Assembly: GCF_040438925.1 (NCBI RefSeq)
Contig: NZ_CP159258.1
Coordinates: forward strand, 4,168,001 to 4,232,000
Length of the DNA: 64,000 nucleotides
Direction of reading: 5' to 3'
Source of the DNA: Pseudomonas sp. MYb327
Lineage (GTDB): Bacteria > Pseudomonadota > Gammaproteobacteria > Pseudomonadales > Pseudomonadaceae
The translations under genes were made by a program, and so were the position numbers. Positions 6,330 to 13,867 of the stretch are shown here, in pieces. The notes under the pieces were generated by a model. That model made no database searches, was not told where the DNA came from, and saw only the letters and a program-made list of their open reading frames with translations. Position 1 is the stretch's first letter. Every line of letters begins with the position of its first letter.

Positions 6330-7355
6330 ATGTTGGTCACCAAACAACCCGTCTTGCGCCGTTTCTGGTACGCCCTGCTGCCCATGACCGCGCTGGATGC
6401 CGGCCCTCAACCCTTCACGCTGCTGGGTGAAGCCCTGGTGCTGTGGAAGCGCCCCGACGGCACCCCGGTGGCCATGCGCGACCGCTGCTGCCACCGCACC
6501 GCCAAGCTGTCCAAGGGCTTTGTCAGCGAGGACGGCAACATTGCCTGCGGCTATCACGGCTGGGAATACGACTGCACCGGCACCTGCGTGAAGATCCCGC
6601 AGAACCCCGCGGGCATGATCCCGCCGGGCGCCTCGGTCCAGGCCTTTCACTGCCAGGAAAAATACGGCTACGCCTGGGTCGCCCTCGACGATCCGCTGCA
6701 ACCCATCCCCGAGTTTCCCGAAGACGGCGCCCCGGGCTACCGGCGCATCTTTCAGTTTTATGAAGAGTGGAAAACCAGCCCACTGCGGGTCATGGAAAAC
6801 TCCTTCGACAACTCGCACTTTTCCTTCGTCCACAAGGCCAACTTCGGCCTGTTCGACCAGCCGGCGCCGGCCGGCTACGAGTTCCGCGAAACCGATTACG
6901 GCTTCGAGGCCGAAACCCGAGTGCCGATCCGCAACCCCGAAGAAAGCTATCGCATCACCGGCACCCGCGAACCGATCACCCAGCGCCACCTGATCAACCG
7001 TTATTACCTGCCCTTCTCCCGGCGCTTTGGCTGCATGTACCCGGACAGCGGCATCCACCACATCATCTACAACTGCGCGACACCCATGGAAGACGGGCGC
7101 CTGATGCTGGTCCAGTGGCTGTACCGCAACGACAGCGAGGAGCAATGCTCGACCCAGGAACTGATCGATTGGGACGCGGCGATCACCGCCGAAGACCGCG
7201 ACATTCTGGAAGCCACCGACTACGACGCCTGTGTCGACACCCGGCGCAGGGTGGAGCTGCACATGCCGTCTGACAAGCCCGGCCTGGTGATTCGCCGGCA
7301 ACTGCTGAGCCTGCTCGAAGCCCATGGCGAAAGCGAAGTGTTCCTCAGCCACTGA
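6330..7355 (+). CDS. VanA-like Rieske non-haem iron oxygenase, large subunit
   Basis: A 341-residue oxygenase component. The Rieske site reads RCCHRTAKLSKG (C-x-H, with Cys as the x residue) and CGYHGWEYD (C-x2-H) near residues 53-82. The mononuclear iron site follows at ENSFDNSHFSFVH (H-x4-H), with the bridging acidic/Asn residues just before it. The length and the arrangement FWYALLPM...ALVLWKRPDGTPVAMRDRC resemble VanA-type demethylases and other single-subunit Rieske monooxygenases. The reductase partner is probably the VanB-like gene at 10550. I chose the ATG at 6330 because GAGGA sits eight bases upstream; an ATG at 6306 is possible. Such enzymes hydroxylate or O-/N-demethylate small aromatic or heterocyclic substrates; demethylation would release formaldehyde. 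The substrate is unknown. Confidence 0.85.
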   Translation: MLVTKQPVLRRFWYALLPMTALDAGPQPFTLLGEALVLWKRPDGTPVAMRDRCCHRTAKLSKGFVSEDGNIACGYHGWEYDCTGTCVKIPQNPAGMIPPGASVQAFHCQEKYGYAWVALDDPLQPIPEFPEDGAPGYRRIFQFYEEWKTSPLRVMENSFDNSHFSFVHKANFGLFDQPAPAGYEFRETDYGFEAETRVPIRNPEESYRITGTREPITQRHLINRYYLPFSRRFGCMYPDSGIHHIIYNCATPMEDGRLMLVQWLYRNDSEEQCSTQELIDWDAAITAEDRDILEATDYDACVDTRRRVELHMPSDKPGLVIRRQLLSLLEAHGESEVFLSH

Positions 7356-7362
7356 GTTCAGC

Positions 7363-7380
7363 GCCCCGGTGCGCCGGGGC
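7363..7380 (+). terminator. Intra-operon hairpin between oxygenase and ABC ATPase genes
   Basis: GCCCCGG-tgcg-CCGGGGC is a strong seven-base-pair stem without a U-run (TTATCC follows). It may attenuate read-through or protect the upstream message rather than fully terminate it. Confidence 0.4.
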
Positions 7381-7415
7381 TTATCCGGTCGCTCATGACC
7401 CCAGGGGAGAGCGCT

Positions 7416-8258
7416 ATGTTGATGCAAACCATAACTCCTGCCGACGCCCGGCCACAGGCGTTGCCCGACACCGACAGCGTCGGTGTGCAAACGCCACTGT
7501 TCGCCAACCAGGTGGAAAAAACCTACAGCAATGGCACCCAGGCCTTGAGCCGGGTGAAGCTGGCGATTCAGCGCGGCGAATTCGTCTCATTGCTCGGCCC
7601 TTCGGGCTGTGGCAAGAGCACCTTGCTGAAGATGTTCGCCGGCCTCGAACAACCCTCCGCCGGCCATGTGCGCTGGTGGGGCAAGGACAGCCCGGCCAGC
7701 CCGACGCAGGGTCAAAGCCTGGCCATGGTGTTCCAGGAGGCGACCCTGATGCCGTGGGCCCGGGTCAGCGATAACGTGCGCCTGCCCCTGGACCTGGCCG
7801 GTGTGCCCAAGGCACAGAGCCAGCCCAAGGTCGACGCGGCCCTGGCCCTGGTCGGCCTGGACCGCTTCAGCCAGGTGTACCCGCGGGAGCTGTCCGGCGG
7901 CATGCAAATGCGCGCATCCATCGCCCGCGCCTTGGCCACCGAGCCCAATCTGCTGCTGATGGATGAACCCTTCGGCGCCCTCGACGAGTTCACTCGCAAC
8001 AAGCTCGACAGTGACCTGCGCCAGCTGTGGGCCAGCCGCGACCTGACCGTGGTGTTCGTCACCCACAGCATCTTCGAGGCGGTGTACCTGTCGTCGCGGG
8101 TGGTGGTGATGGGCGCGCGTCCGGGCCGGGTGATCGCCGACATCGAGATCGACGGCCCCCTGGAGCGGGACGAGGCCTACCGCACCTCCCCGGCCTTTAT
8201 CGAGCAGTGCGCACGCCTGTCCCGGCTGCTGGCCCAGGCCAATGGCGACATTTGCTGA
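7416..8258 (+). CDS. ABC transporter ATP-binding protein (SsuB/TauB-like)
   Basis: A 280-residue ATPase that powers the importer. Visible motifs in order: Walker A GPSGCGKST, Q-loop VFQEATLMPWARV, signature LSGGM, Walker B LLLMDEPFGALDE and H-loop VTHSIFEA. This pattern, with LMPW after the Q-loop, is typical of the nitrate/sulfonate/taurine importer family that pairs with NMT1-type binding proteins. About 30 residues precede the usual domain start. The start at 7416 (MLMQT) has GGGGAG upstream; the ATG at 7395 is less well placed. The permease gene follows after 20 bases, in the same operon. Confidence 0.9.
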   Translation: MLMQTITPADARPQALPDTDSVGVQTPLFANQVEKTYSNGTQALSRVKLAIQRGEFVSLLGPSGCGKSTLLKMFAGLEQPSAGHVRWWGKDSPASPTQGQSLAMVFQEATLMPWARVSDNVRLPLDLAGVPKAQSQPKVDAALALVGLDRFSQVYPRELSGGMQMRASIARALATEPNLLLMDEPFGALDEFTRNKLDSDLRQLWASRDLTVVFVTHSIFEAVYLSSRVVVMGARPGRVIADIEIDGPLERDEAYRTSPAFIEQCARLSRLLAQANGDIC

Positions 8259-8278
8259 TTCCCTACGAGAGCCCAATC

Positions 8279-9082
8279 ATGAGCCCATCCTTTACTCCCT
8301 GGTTGCGACACCCCACGGTGTTGCGCATCGTCTCGCCGCTGCTGCTCGGCGCCGTGTTGCTGAGTCTGTGGCAACTGGCCTGCGTGGCCTGGAAAGTGCC
8401 GGTGTACCTGGTGCCCTCCCCGGCCGACATCGGCCGCACCCTGGTCAGCGATGGCCCGATGTTGCTCGGTGCGTTGTGGATGACCTTGAAGATCACCTTC
8501 TTCTCGTTCGCCCTGGCGGTGCTGATCGGCACTTTGGCGGCCTTTGTCTTTGTGCAGAGCCGGGTGCTTGAAGCCAGCCTGTTTCCCTACGCCATCCTGT
8601 TACAGGTCACGCCGGTGGTGGCCGTGGCGCCGCTGATCATCATCTGGTGCAGCAACACCACGCTGGCGTTGGTGATTTGCGCGACCCTGGTGGCGATTTT
8701 CCCGATCATCGCCAACACCGTACTCGGCCTGCGCAGCGTCAACCCCGGCCTGCTCAATCTGTTCCGCCTGAACCGCGCCAGCCGCTGGCAGGTACTGCTG
8801 CGCCTGCGCATTCCCAGCGCCCTGCCGTGTTTTTTTGCCGGGCTGCGCATTGCCAGCGGGTTGGCGTTGATCGGCGCGGTGGTGGCGGAGTTCGTCGCGG
8901 GCACCGGGGGCACTGGCGCCGGGCTGGCGTACCAGATTCTCCAGGCCGGCTTTCAACTGAATATTCCAAGGCTTTTCGCCGCCCTGCTGCTGATCGCCCT
9001 GACCGGTGTCGCATTGTTCAGCCTGATGGCCGTGCTGGCCCGGTTGAGCCTGCGCAACTGGCACGAAAGCGAACTCGGCTAA
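8279..9082 (+). CDS. ABC transporter permease (SsuC/TauC-like)
   Basis: A 267-residue inner-membrane protein with about six transmembrane segments. The BPD_transp_1 domain opens with WMTLKITFFSFALAVLIGT, and the EAA-type cytoplasmic loop is at NLFRLNRASRWQVLLRLRIPSALP, where it contacts the ATPase. The ending GLAYQILQAGFQLNIPRLFAALLLIALTGV is usual for the SsuC family. I chose the ATG at 8279 (MSPSFTPW) with GAGAG upstream; the longer open frame begins inside the ATPase gene and is a shadow. Subunit of the same importer as the genes at 5235 and 7416. Confidence 0.9.
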   Translation: MSPSFTPWLRHPTVLRIVSPLLLGAVLLSLWQLACVAWKVPVYLVPSPADIGRTLVSDGPMLLGALWMTLKITFFSFALAVLIGTLAAFVFVQSRVLEASLFPYAILLQVTPVVAVAPLIIIWCSNTTLALVICATLVAIFPIIANTVLGLRSVNPGLLNLFRLNRASRWQVLLRLRIPSALPCFFAGLRIASGLALIGAVVAEFVAGTGGTGAGLAYQILQAGFQLNIPRLFAALLLIALTGVALFSLMAVLARLSLRNWHESELG

Positions 9083-9122
9083 CCCTTTGAGTCCGCCGCA
9101 GGCGCGGCGTATGGAGCCTCAC

Positions 9123-10553
9123 ATGACGTTTGAAAACAGCTGGCTGGTACGTAACGCCAGCGCCATTCTCACCGGGTTGTCCGGCGCAGCGGCGCGCCAT
9201 GCCGGGCCTGATATTCGCATCGTCGACGGGCGCATCGCCGCCATCGGCGCCCTGCAACTCCTGCCCGGGGAGCGCGTTCTGGATGCCACCGATTGCGTGG
9301 TCTACCCGGCGTGGGTCAATACCCACCATCACCTGTTTCAGTCGCTGCTCAAGGGCATTCCCGCAGGTATCGACCAGAGCCTGGGGGCCTGGTTGGGCGC
9401 TGTGCCCTATCGCTATCGCGGCCTGTTTGACGAGCAGAGCTTTCGCCTGGCCGCGCGCATTGGCCTGGTTGAATTGGCGCGCTCCGGCTGCGCCACCGTC
9501 GCCGACCACCATTACCTGTACTTGCCGGGTATGGCCTTTGACAGTGCCGAGGTGCTGTTCGAGGAAGCCGAACGCCTGGGGCTGCGTTTTGTCCTGTGCC
9601 GGGGCGGCGCCACACAAGCACGACAAGCCGAAGGCATGGCGGTGGCCGGGCCGGAAACACTGGAGCAGTACCTGAACGACGTTGAGCGCTTGGTGCGGCG
9701 TTATCACGACCCGGCCGCCGATGCCTGGCGACGGGTGGTGATGGCGCCCACCAGCCCTCCCTACTCCATGCCGGCGGAGCATCTGCGCGAAACCGCCCGA
9801 GTCGCCCGGCGATTGGGCATTCGCCTGCACAGCCACCTGAGCGAAACCGTCGAATATCAAAACGAGGTTCAGCAACGCCACGGCATGTCGCCGGTGGCGT
9901 TCTGTGCCGAGCAGGAGTGGCTGGGGCCGGACGTGTGGTTCGCCCATCTGGTGAAACTCGATGCGGAGGAAATCCAGATGCTCGGAGCCAGCGGCACGGG
10001 CATCGCTCATTGCCCGCAAAGCAATGGCCGCCTGGGCAGCGGCATCGCCGATGTGGTGGCCATGGAAGCCGCCGGGATGCAGGTATCGATCGGCGTGGAC
10101 GGCGCCGCCTCGAACGAGGCCTGCGACATGATCAGCGAAACCCACGCCGCCTGGCTGATGCAGCGGGCCAAGGCCGGCGAACGGACCCGCCCGCGGTATG
10201 CCGGCGGCAACGAGGAAGGCGGTGCCCACGCGGCCACGGTGGAAGACGTGGTGCGCTGGGGAACCGCCGGCGGTGCCAAGGTGCTGGGGCTGGACGCCGT
10301 GGGCAGCCTGCAGGTGGGCATGGCCGCCGACCTGGCGATCTACCGTCTCGACCAGCCGCGCTACTTCGGCCTGCACGACCCGGCGATCGGCCCGGTGGTA
10401 GGCGGCGGACGCCCGACCTTGCGCGCCATGCTGGTGGGCGGGCGGTTGACCGTCGACAACGACCAGTTGCCCGACCTCGACCTGGCCGAACTCGGCGCCC
10501 AGGCCCGGGACGCGGTGCGCCGCTTGCAGCAGGCCGCAGGAGTCCGCGCATGA
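9123..10553 (+). CDS. Amidohydrolase (8-oxoguanine/hydroxyatrazine deaminase-like)
   Basis: A 476-residue member of the ATZ/TRZ-like amidohydrolase superfamily. Metal-binding motifs are clear: NTHHHLFQ (HxH) near residue 70, the distal histidine motif LHSHLSET, HCPQSNGRLGSG, and the aspartate in GVDGAASNE. This set matches hydrolytic deaminases of heterocycles such as 8-oxoguanine, isoguanine or hydroxylated s-triazines, with a Zn or Fe centre. The start at 9123 has GGAG nine bases upstream. The stop overlaps the next start as ATGA. In the operon it could deaminate the imported compound or the oxygenase product. The exact substrate cannot be read from the sequence; a purine-like ring is my inference. 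Confidence 0.85.
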   Translation: MTFENSWLVRNASAILTGLSGAAARHAGPDIRIVDGRIAAIGALQLLPGERVLDATDCVVYPAWVNTHHHLFQSLLKGIPAGIDQSLGAWLGAVPYRYRGLFDEQSFRLAARIGLVELARSGCATVADHHYLYLPGMAFDSAEVLFEEAERLGLRFVLCRGGATQARQAEGMAVAGPETLEQYLNDVERLVRRYHDPAADAWRRVVMAPTSPPYSMPAEHLRETARVARRLGIRLHSHLSETVEYQNEVQQRHGMSPVAFCAEQEWLGPDVWFAHLVKLDAEEIQMLGASGTGIAHCPQSNGRLGSGIADVVAMEAAGMQVSIGVDGAASNEACDMISETHAAWLMQRAKAGERTRPRYAGGNEEGGAHAATVEDVVRWGTAGGAKVLGLDAVGSLQVGMAADLAIYRLDQPRYFGLHDPAIGPVVGGGRPTLRAMLVGGRLTVDNDQLPDLDLAELGAQARDAVRRLQQAAGVRA

Positions 10554-11494
10554 GCTGGTCTGCCCTGCACGTGCGCAGCCTGCGCCTGGAAGCCGACGAT
10601 GTGCTGGGTATCGAATTAGCACCCGTCGACGCCGCGCCCATGCCCTTTAGCTGGGCCGCCGGCGCCCATGTCGACCTGCGCCTGGGCAACGGCGCAGTGC
10701 GCCAGTATTCGGTGCTGAGCCTGCCGGAAGATGGTCACCTGTACCTGGGGATCAAGCGCGAGCCGGCCTCCCGAGGTGGCTCGCGCTGGCTGCACGAGCA
10801 ACTGCGCCTGGGTGCGCAGATCGAAGTCAGTGCGCCACGCAATTTGTTCGCCCTGCAACCGGGCAGCGGGCCGGTGACGCTGGTGGCGGCGGGCATCGGT
10901 ATTACGCCGTTGCTACCGATGTATCGCCAATGCCTTGCCGAAGGCCGTCCCGTACGCTTGCTTTATTTCACCCGGGAGACACGCCAGGCGCCTTTCATCC
11001 AGCGCCTGGGCGCCGACGTCCAGTGGTACGGCGGCTTGCGCGCCGGGCAAATCGCCGAGCTGTTGGCCAGGCAATTTCCCGCGTGGCAGACCGAAGCGGG
11101 TTTGTACTGCTGCGGCCCGACCGGCTTCATGGACACCGTCGAACAGGCGGCGCTCAAGGCGAACTGGCCGGCCACAGCCCTGTATCGCGAGCACTTCCAG
11201 GCCCAGCAGCCCGCGACCCCTGAGGCGCACAGCTTTTCACTGGAGCTGCGACGCAGTGGTTGTGAGGTCCAGGTGCAAACCGGTGAAAACCTGATCCAGG
11301 CGGCTTCGCGGGCCGGGGTCAATCTGGAATTTTCCTGTGGCATGGGCATGTGCGGCGCTTGCGTGTGCCGGGTGCTTGAAGGCGAACCGGAGCACCGGGA
11401 TGAATGCCTGAGTGACGCTCAGCGCCAGAGCGGGGAATGGATCGCGGCCTGTGTGTCCGGGTGTCGCGGCCAACGGTTGGTGCTGGATGCCTGA
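10550..11494 (+). CDS. VanB-like oxygenase reductase (FNR domain plus 2Fe-2S ferredoxin)
   Basis: A 314-residue electron-transfer protein that should feed the Rieske oxygenase at 6330. Domains: FMN/flavin-binding barrel (residues 1-100; RQYSVLSLPE is the isoalloxazine-binding motif), NAD-binding domain (GIGITPLLPMYRQ and CCGPTGFMDTVEQA), and a C-terminal plant-type 2Fe-2S ferredoxin (EFSCGMGMCGACVCRVLEG, with the fourth cysteine in AACVSGC). This order is diagnostic for the VanB/phthalate dioxygenase reductase family. The start overlaps the amidohydrolase stop by four bases, so the two are co-translated. Last gene of the operon. Confidence 0.9.
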   Translation: MSWSALHVRSLRLEADDVLGIELAPVDAAPMPFSWAAGAHVDLRLGNGAVRQYSVLSLPEDGHLYLGIKREPASRGGSRWLHEQLRLGAQIEVSAPRNLFALQPGSGPVTLVAAGIGITPLLPMYRQCLAEGRPVRLLYFTRETRQAPFIQRLGADVQWYGGLRAGQIAELLARQFPAWQTEAGLYCCGPTGFMDTVEQAALKANWPATALYREHFQAQQPATPEAHSFSLELRRSGCEVQVQTGENLIQAASRAGVNLEFSCGMGMCGACVCRVLEGEPEHRDECLSDAQRQSGEWIAACVSGCRGQRLVLDA

Positions 11495-11507
11495 GCGGTG
11501 AGGCATG

Positions 11508-11527
11508 AGGCCCGTTAAAGCGGGCCT
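11508..11527 (+). terminator. Hairpin after the reductase gene
   Basis: AGGCCCG (11508-11514) pairs with CGGGCCT (11521-11527), 14 bases after the stop. No U-run follows, so termination is likely but not certain. Confidence 0.45.
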
Positions 11528-11834
11528 GGTTGGCCGTCCATAAATGCCCAACCTCACATTTGTGCCGCACTCTTCTAGACTTAATAGGTGGTCGCAGACA
11601 GAACCAAGCACGTCGCTTTGGTGCAACTGAATCAACGCCCCCGTGGCAATCTGGCTTTTATGCCCCTATTGAGGCGCGGCGAAGACCGTGCCGGGCACAA
11701 CAAGATGCCCGCCAAGGGTGCCCTGGCCACCGGCCTGAAAATCCACGATGCCGTGACGTGGTGTGAATGCCGCAGCCGACACTTTCGGACGACCGACGAC
11801 CTTCTGGTTTGTCCGTGACCGTGAGGATTGCTGA
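11528..11834 (+). promoter_or_regulatory. Upstream region of the formate dehydrogenase operon
   Basis: About 300 bases without a believable gene. It must hold the fds promoter. I could not identify a confident -10/-35 or sigma-54 element by eye, and a small open frame inside it shows no ribosome-binding site or family features. Confidence 0.3.
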
Positions 11835-12311
11835 ATGCCTGATGAGTTGTTGCACCTGCCTGTGGTCAACAGTCTGCTGGAGCGCCATAAGAGCACCCCG
11901 GGTGCGCTGTTGCCCATTCTTCATGATATTCAGGAGCGTATCGGTTACGTCCCCGATGCCGCCGTCCCCGAGATTGCCCATGCCCTCAACCTGAGCCAGG
12001 CCGAGGTTCGCGGGGTGATCAGTTTTTACCATGACTTCCGTACTGAACCGCCCGCGCGGCATATCCTGCGTCTGTGCCGGGCCGAGTCGTGCCAGAGCCG
12101 CGGCGCCGAGCAGCTTGCCGCGCAGTTGCGCGAGCGTCTGCAACTGGATGATCACGGCAGCAGTGCCGACGGCAGTATCAGTTTGCGTCCTGTTTATTGC
12201 CTGGGGGCGTGTGCCTGTTCGCCGGCGCTGGAGCTGGATGGTCGGGTGCATGCGCGGCTGAGTGCCGAGCGGCTGGATGCGTTGCTCGATGCTTGCCGGG
12301 AGGACGCGTGA
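11835..12311 (+). CDS. fdsG: NAD-dependent formate dehydrogenase gamma subunit
   Basis: A 158-residue NuoE-like thioredoxin-fold subunit carrying one 2Fe-2S cluster. The N-terminal helices (ALLPILHDIQERIGYVPDAAVPEIAHALNLS) precede GVISFYHDFR, and the cluster ligands fall in CRAESC and CLGACAC. It relays electrons between the FdsB flavin subunit and FdsA in the soluble, cytoplasmic NAD+-linked formate dehydrogenase. Its TGA shares one base with the ATG of the next gene (TGATG), so translation is coupled. First gene of fdsGBAD. Confidence 0.9.
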   Translation: MPDELLHLPVVNSLLERHKSTPGALLPILHDIQERIGYVPDAAVPEIAHALNLSQAEVRGVISFYHDFRTEPPARHILRLCRAESCQSRGAEQLAAQLRERLQLDDHGSSADGSISLRPVYCLGACACSPALELDGRVHARLSAERLDALLDACREDA

Positions 12312-13867
12312 TGCCGACTCTTTATTTGCCTTGTGATTCGCTGGCCCGTGCCGTGGGGGCCGATGAGGTGGCGGTGGCGCTGATCACGCAGGCTCAGGAA
12401 CGTAATTTGCCGCTGGAGTTGCAGCGCACCAGTTCTCGCGGTTTGTATTGGCTGGAACCGTTGCTGGAAGTTGATAGCCCGCAAGGTCGGATCGGCTTTG
12501 GGCCGCTGACGGCTGCCGATGTGCCGTCGGTGCTTGAAGCGCTGAACAATCCATCCGCTCATCCGCTGGCCTTGGGGCTGGTAGAAGAGCTGCCTTATCT
12601 CAAGTCTCAACAACGCCTGCTATTCGCCCGCGCCGGCATTACCCGGCCGCTGTCGCTGGATGATTACCGGGCCCATGGCGGTTTCGAAGGTTTAACCAGG
12701 GCCGTCAGTATTGGCGGCGAGCAGACCTCGACCGCCGTGTTCGACTCAGGCCTGCGTGGCCGTGGCGGTGCGGCCTTCCCCGCCGGGATCAAATGGCGCA
12801 CGGTGCGCGGCACTCAGGCTGCGCAGAAGTACATCGTGTGCAACGCCGACGAAGGCGACTCCGGCACTTTTGCCGACCGTATGTTGATGGAAGGCGATCC
12901 CTTCCTGCTGATCGAAGGCATGGCCATTGCCGGCATTACCGTCGGCGCCACTTTCGGCTACATCTATGTGCGTTCGGAATATCCGGATGCCGTGGCGACG
13001 TTGCGCGCAGCGCTGAACATCGCCCGAACTGCAGGTTACCTCGGCGCCAACGTCGGCGGCAGCGGCTTGGCCTTCGATATGGAAGTGCGCGTCGGTGCGG
13101 GTGCTTACATCTGCGGTGAAGAGACCGCGCTGCTGGATTCGCTCGAAGGCAAGCGCGGGATCGTTCGCGCCAAGCCGCCGATTCCGGCCTTGCAGGGGTT
13201 GTTCGGCTTGCCGACGCTGGTGCACAACGTGCTGACGTTGGCCTCGGTGCCGCTGATTCTGGCCAAGGGGGCGCAGTTCTACCGCGACTACGGCATGGGC
13301 CGTTCCCTGGGCACCATGCCGTTTCAACTGGCGGGCAATATTCGTCACGGCGGGCTGGTGGAACGGGCCTTTGGCCTGACCTTGCGCGAACTGGTGGAAG
13401 ACTACGGCGGAGGCACCGCCAGTGGCCGGCCGCTGAAGGCTGCGCAGGTGGGCGGTCCGCTCGGCGCCTGGGTGCCACCTTCGCAATTCGATACGCCGCT
13501 GGATTACGAAGCCTTCGCCGCCATGGGCGCGATGCTCGGGCACGGTGGTGTGGTGGTGGCTGACGACAGCCTCGACATGGCCCGCATGGCGCGTTTCGCC
13601 ATGCAGTTCTGCGCCGAGGAATCCTGTGGCAAATGCACGCCGTGCCGCATCGGTTCGACTCGCGGCGTCGAGGTGATCGACCGTCTGCTGGCGGCACCCG
13701 ACCAAAACAGCCGCGATGCGCAGGTGATCATCCTCAAGGACCTGTGCGACACCCTGCAATACGGTTCGCTGTGCGCGTTGGGTGGCATGACGTCTTATCC
13801 CGTGGCCAGCGCCCTCAAGCACTTCCCCGCTGACTTCGGTCTGCAAGCCTCGGAGGCCGAGCAATGA
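12311..13867 (+). CDS. fdsB: NAD-dependent formate dehydrogenase beta subunit
   Basis: A 518-residue NuoF-like diaphorase subunit that reduces NAD+ with FMN. An N-terminal thioredoxin-like domain of about 120 residues is fused ahead of the flavin domain, as usual for FdsB. Motifs: FMN/NAD site RGRGGAAFPAGIKW, NADEGDSGTFADR, GAYICGEETALL, and the 4Fe-4S cysteines ESCGKCTPCRIGSTRG near the C-terminus. I chose the ATG at 12311 because it overlaps the fdsG stop; the open frame extends upstream only as a shadow of fdsG. Its stop overlaps fdsA as ATGA. Confidence 0.9.
   Translation: MPTLYLPCDSLARAVGADEVAVALITQAQERNLPLELQRTSSRGLYWLEPLLEVDSPQGRIGFGPLTAADVPSVLEALNNPSAHPLALGLVEELPYLKSQQRLLFARAGITRPLSLDDYRAHGGFEGLTRAVSIGGEQTSTAVFDSGLRGRGGAAFPAGIKWRTVRGTQAAQKYIVCNADEGDSGTFADRMLMEGDPFLLIEGMAIAGITVGATFGYIYVRSEYPDAVATLRAALNIARTAGYLGANVGGSGLAFDMEVRVGAGAYICGEETALLDSLEGKRGIVRAKPPIPALQGLFGLPTLVHNVLTLASVPLILAKGAQFYRDYGMGRSLGTMPFQLAGNIRHGGLVERAFGLTLRELVEDYGGGTASGRPLKAAQVGGPLGAWVPPSQFDTPLDYEAFAAMGAMLGHGGVVVADDSLDMARMARFAMQFCAEESCGKCTPCRIGSTRGVEVIDRLLAAPDQNSRDAQVIILKDLCDTLQYGSLCALGGMTSYPVASALKHFPADFGLQASEAEQ

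Noticed and set aside
5010..7490. 826-codon minus-strand open frame over the importer and oxygenase genes
   Set aside because: Plus-strand genes there have signal peptide, Rieske and iron motifs; the minus frame is a codon-position shadow rich in Gly, His, Gln and Val.
9018..10622. 534-codon minus-strand open frame over the amidohydrolase
   Set aside because: The plus strand carries all metal motifs of the amidohydrolase; the minus frame is a shadow.
11588..11818. Small plus-strand ORFs between the reductase gene and fdsG
   Set aside because: Overlapping frames with weak starts and no conserved pattern; the region is better read as the fds promoter.
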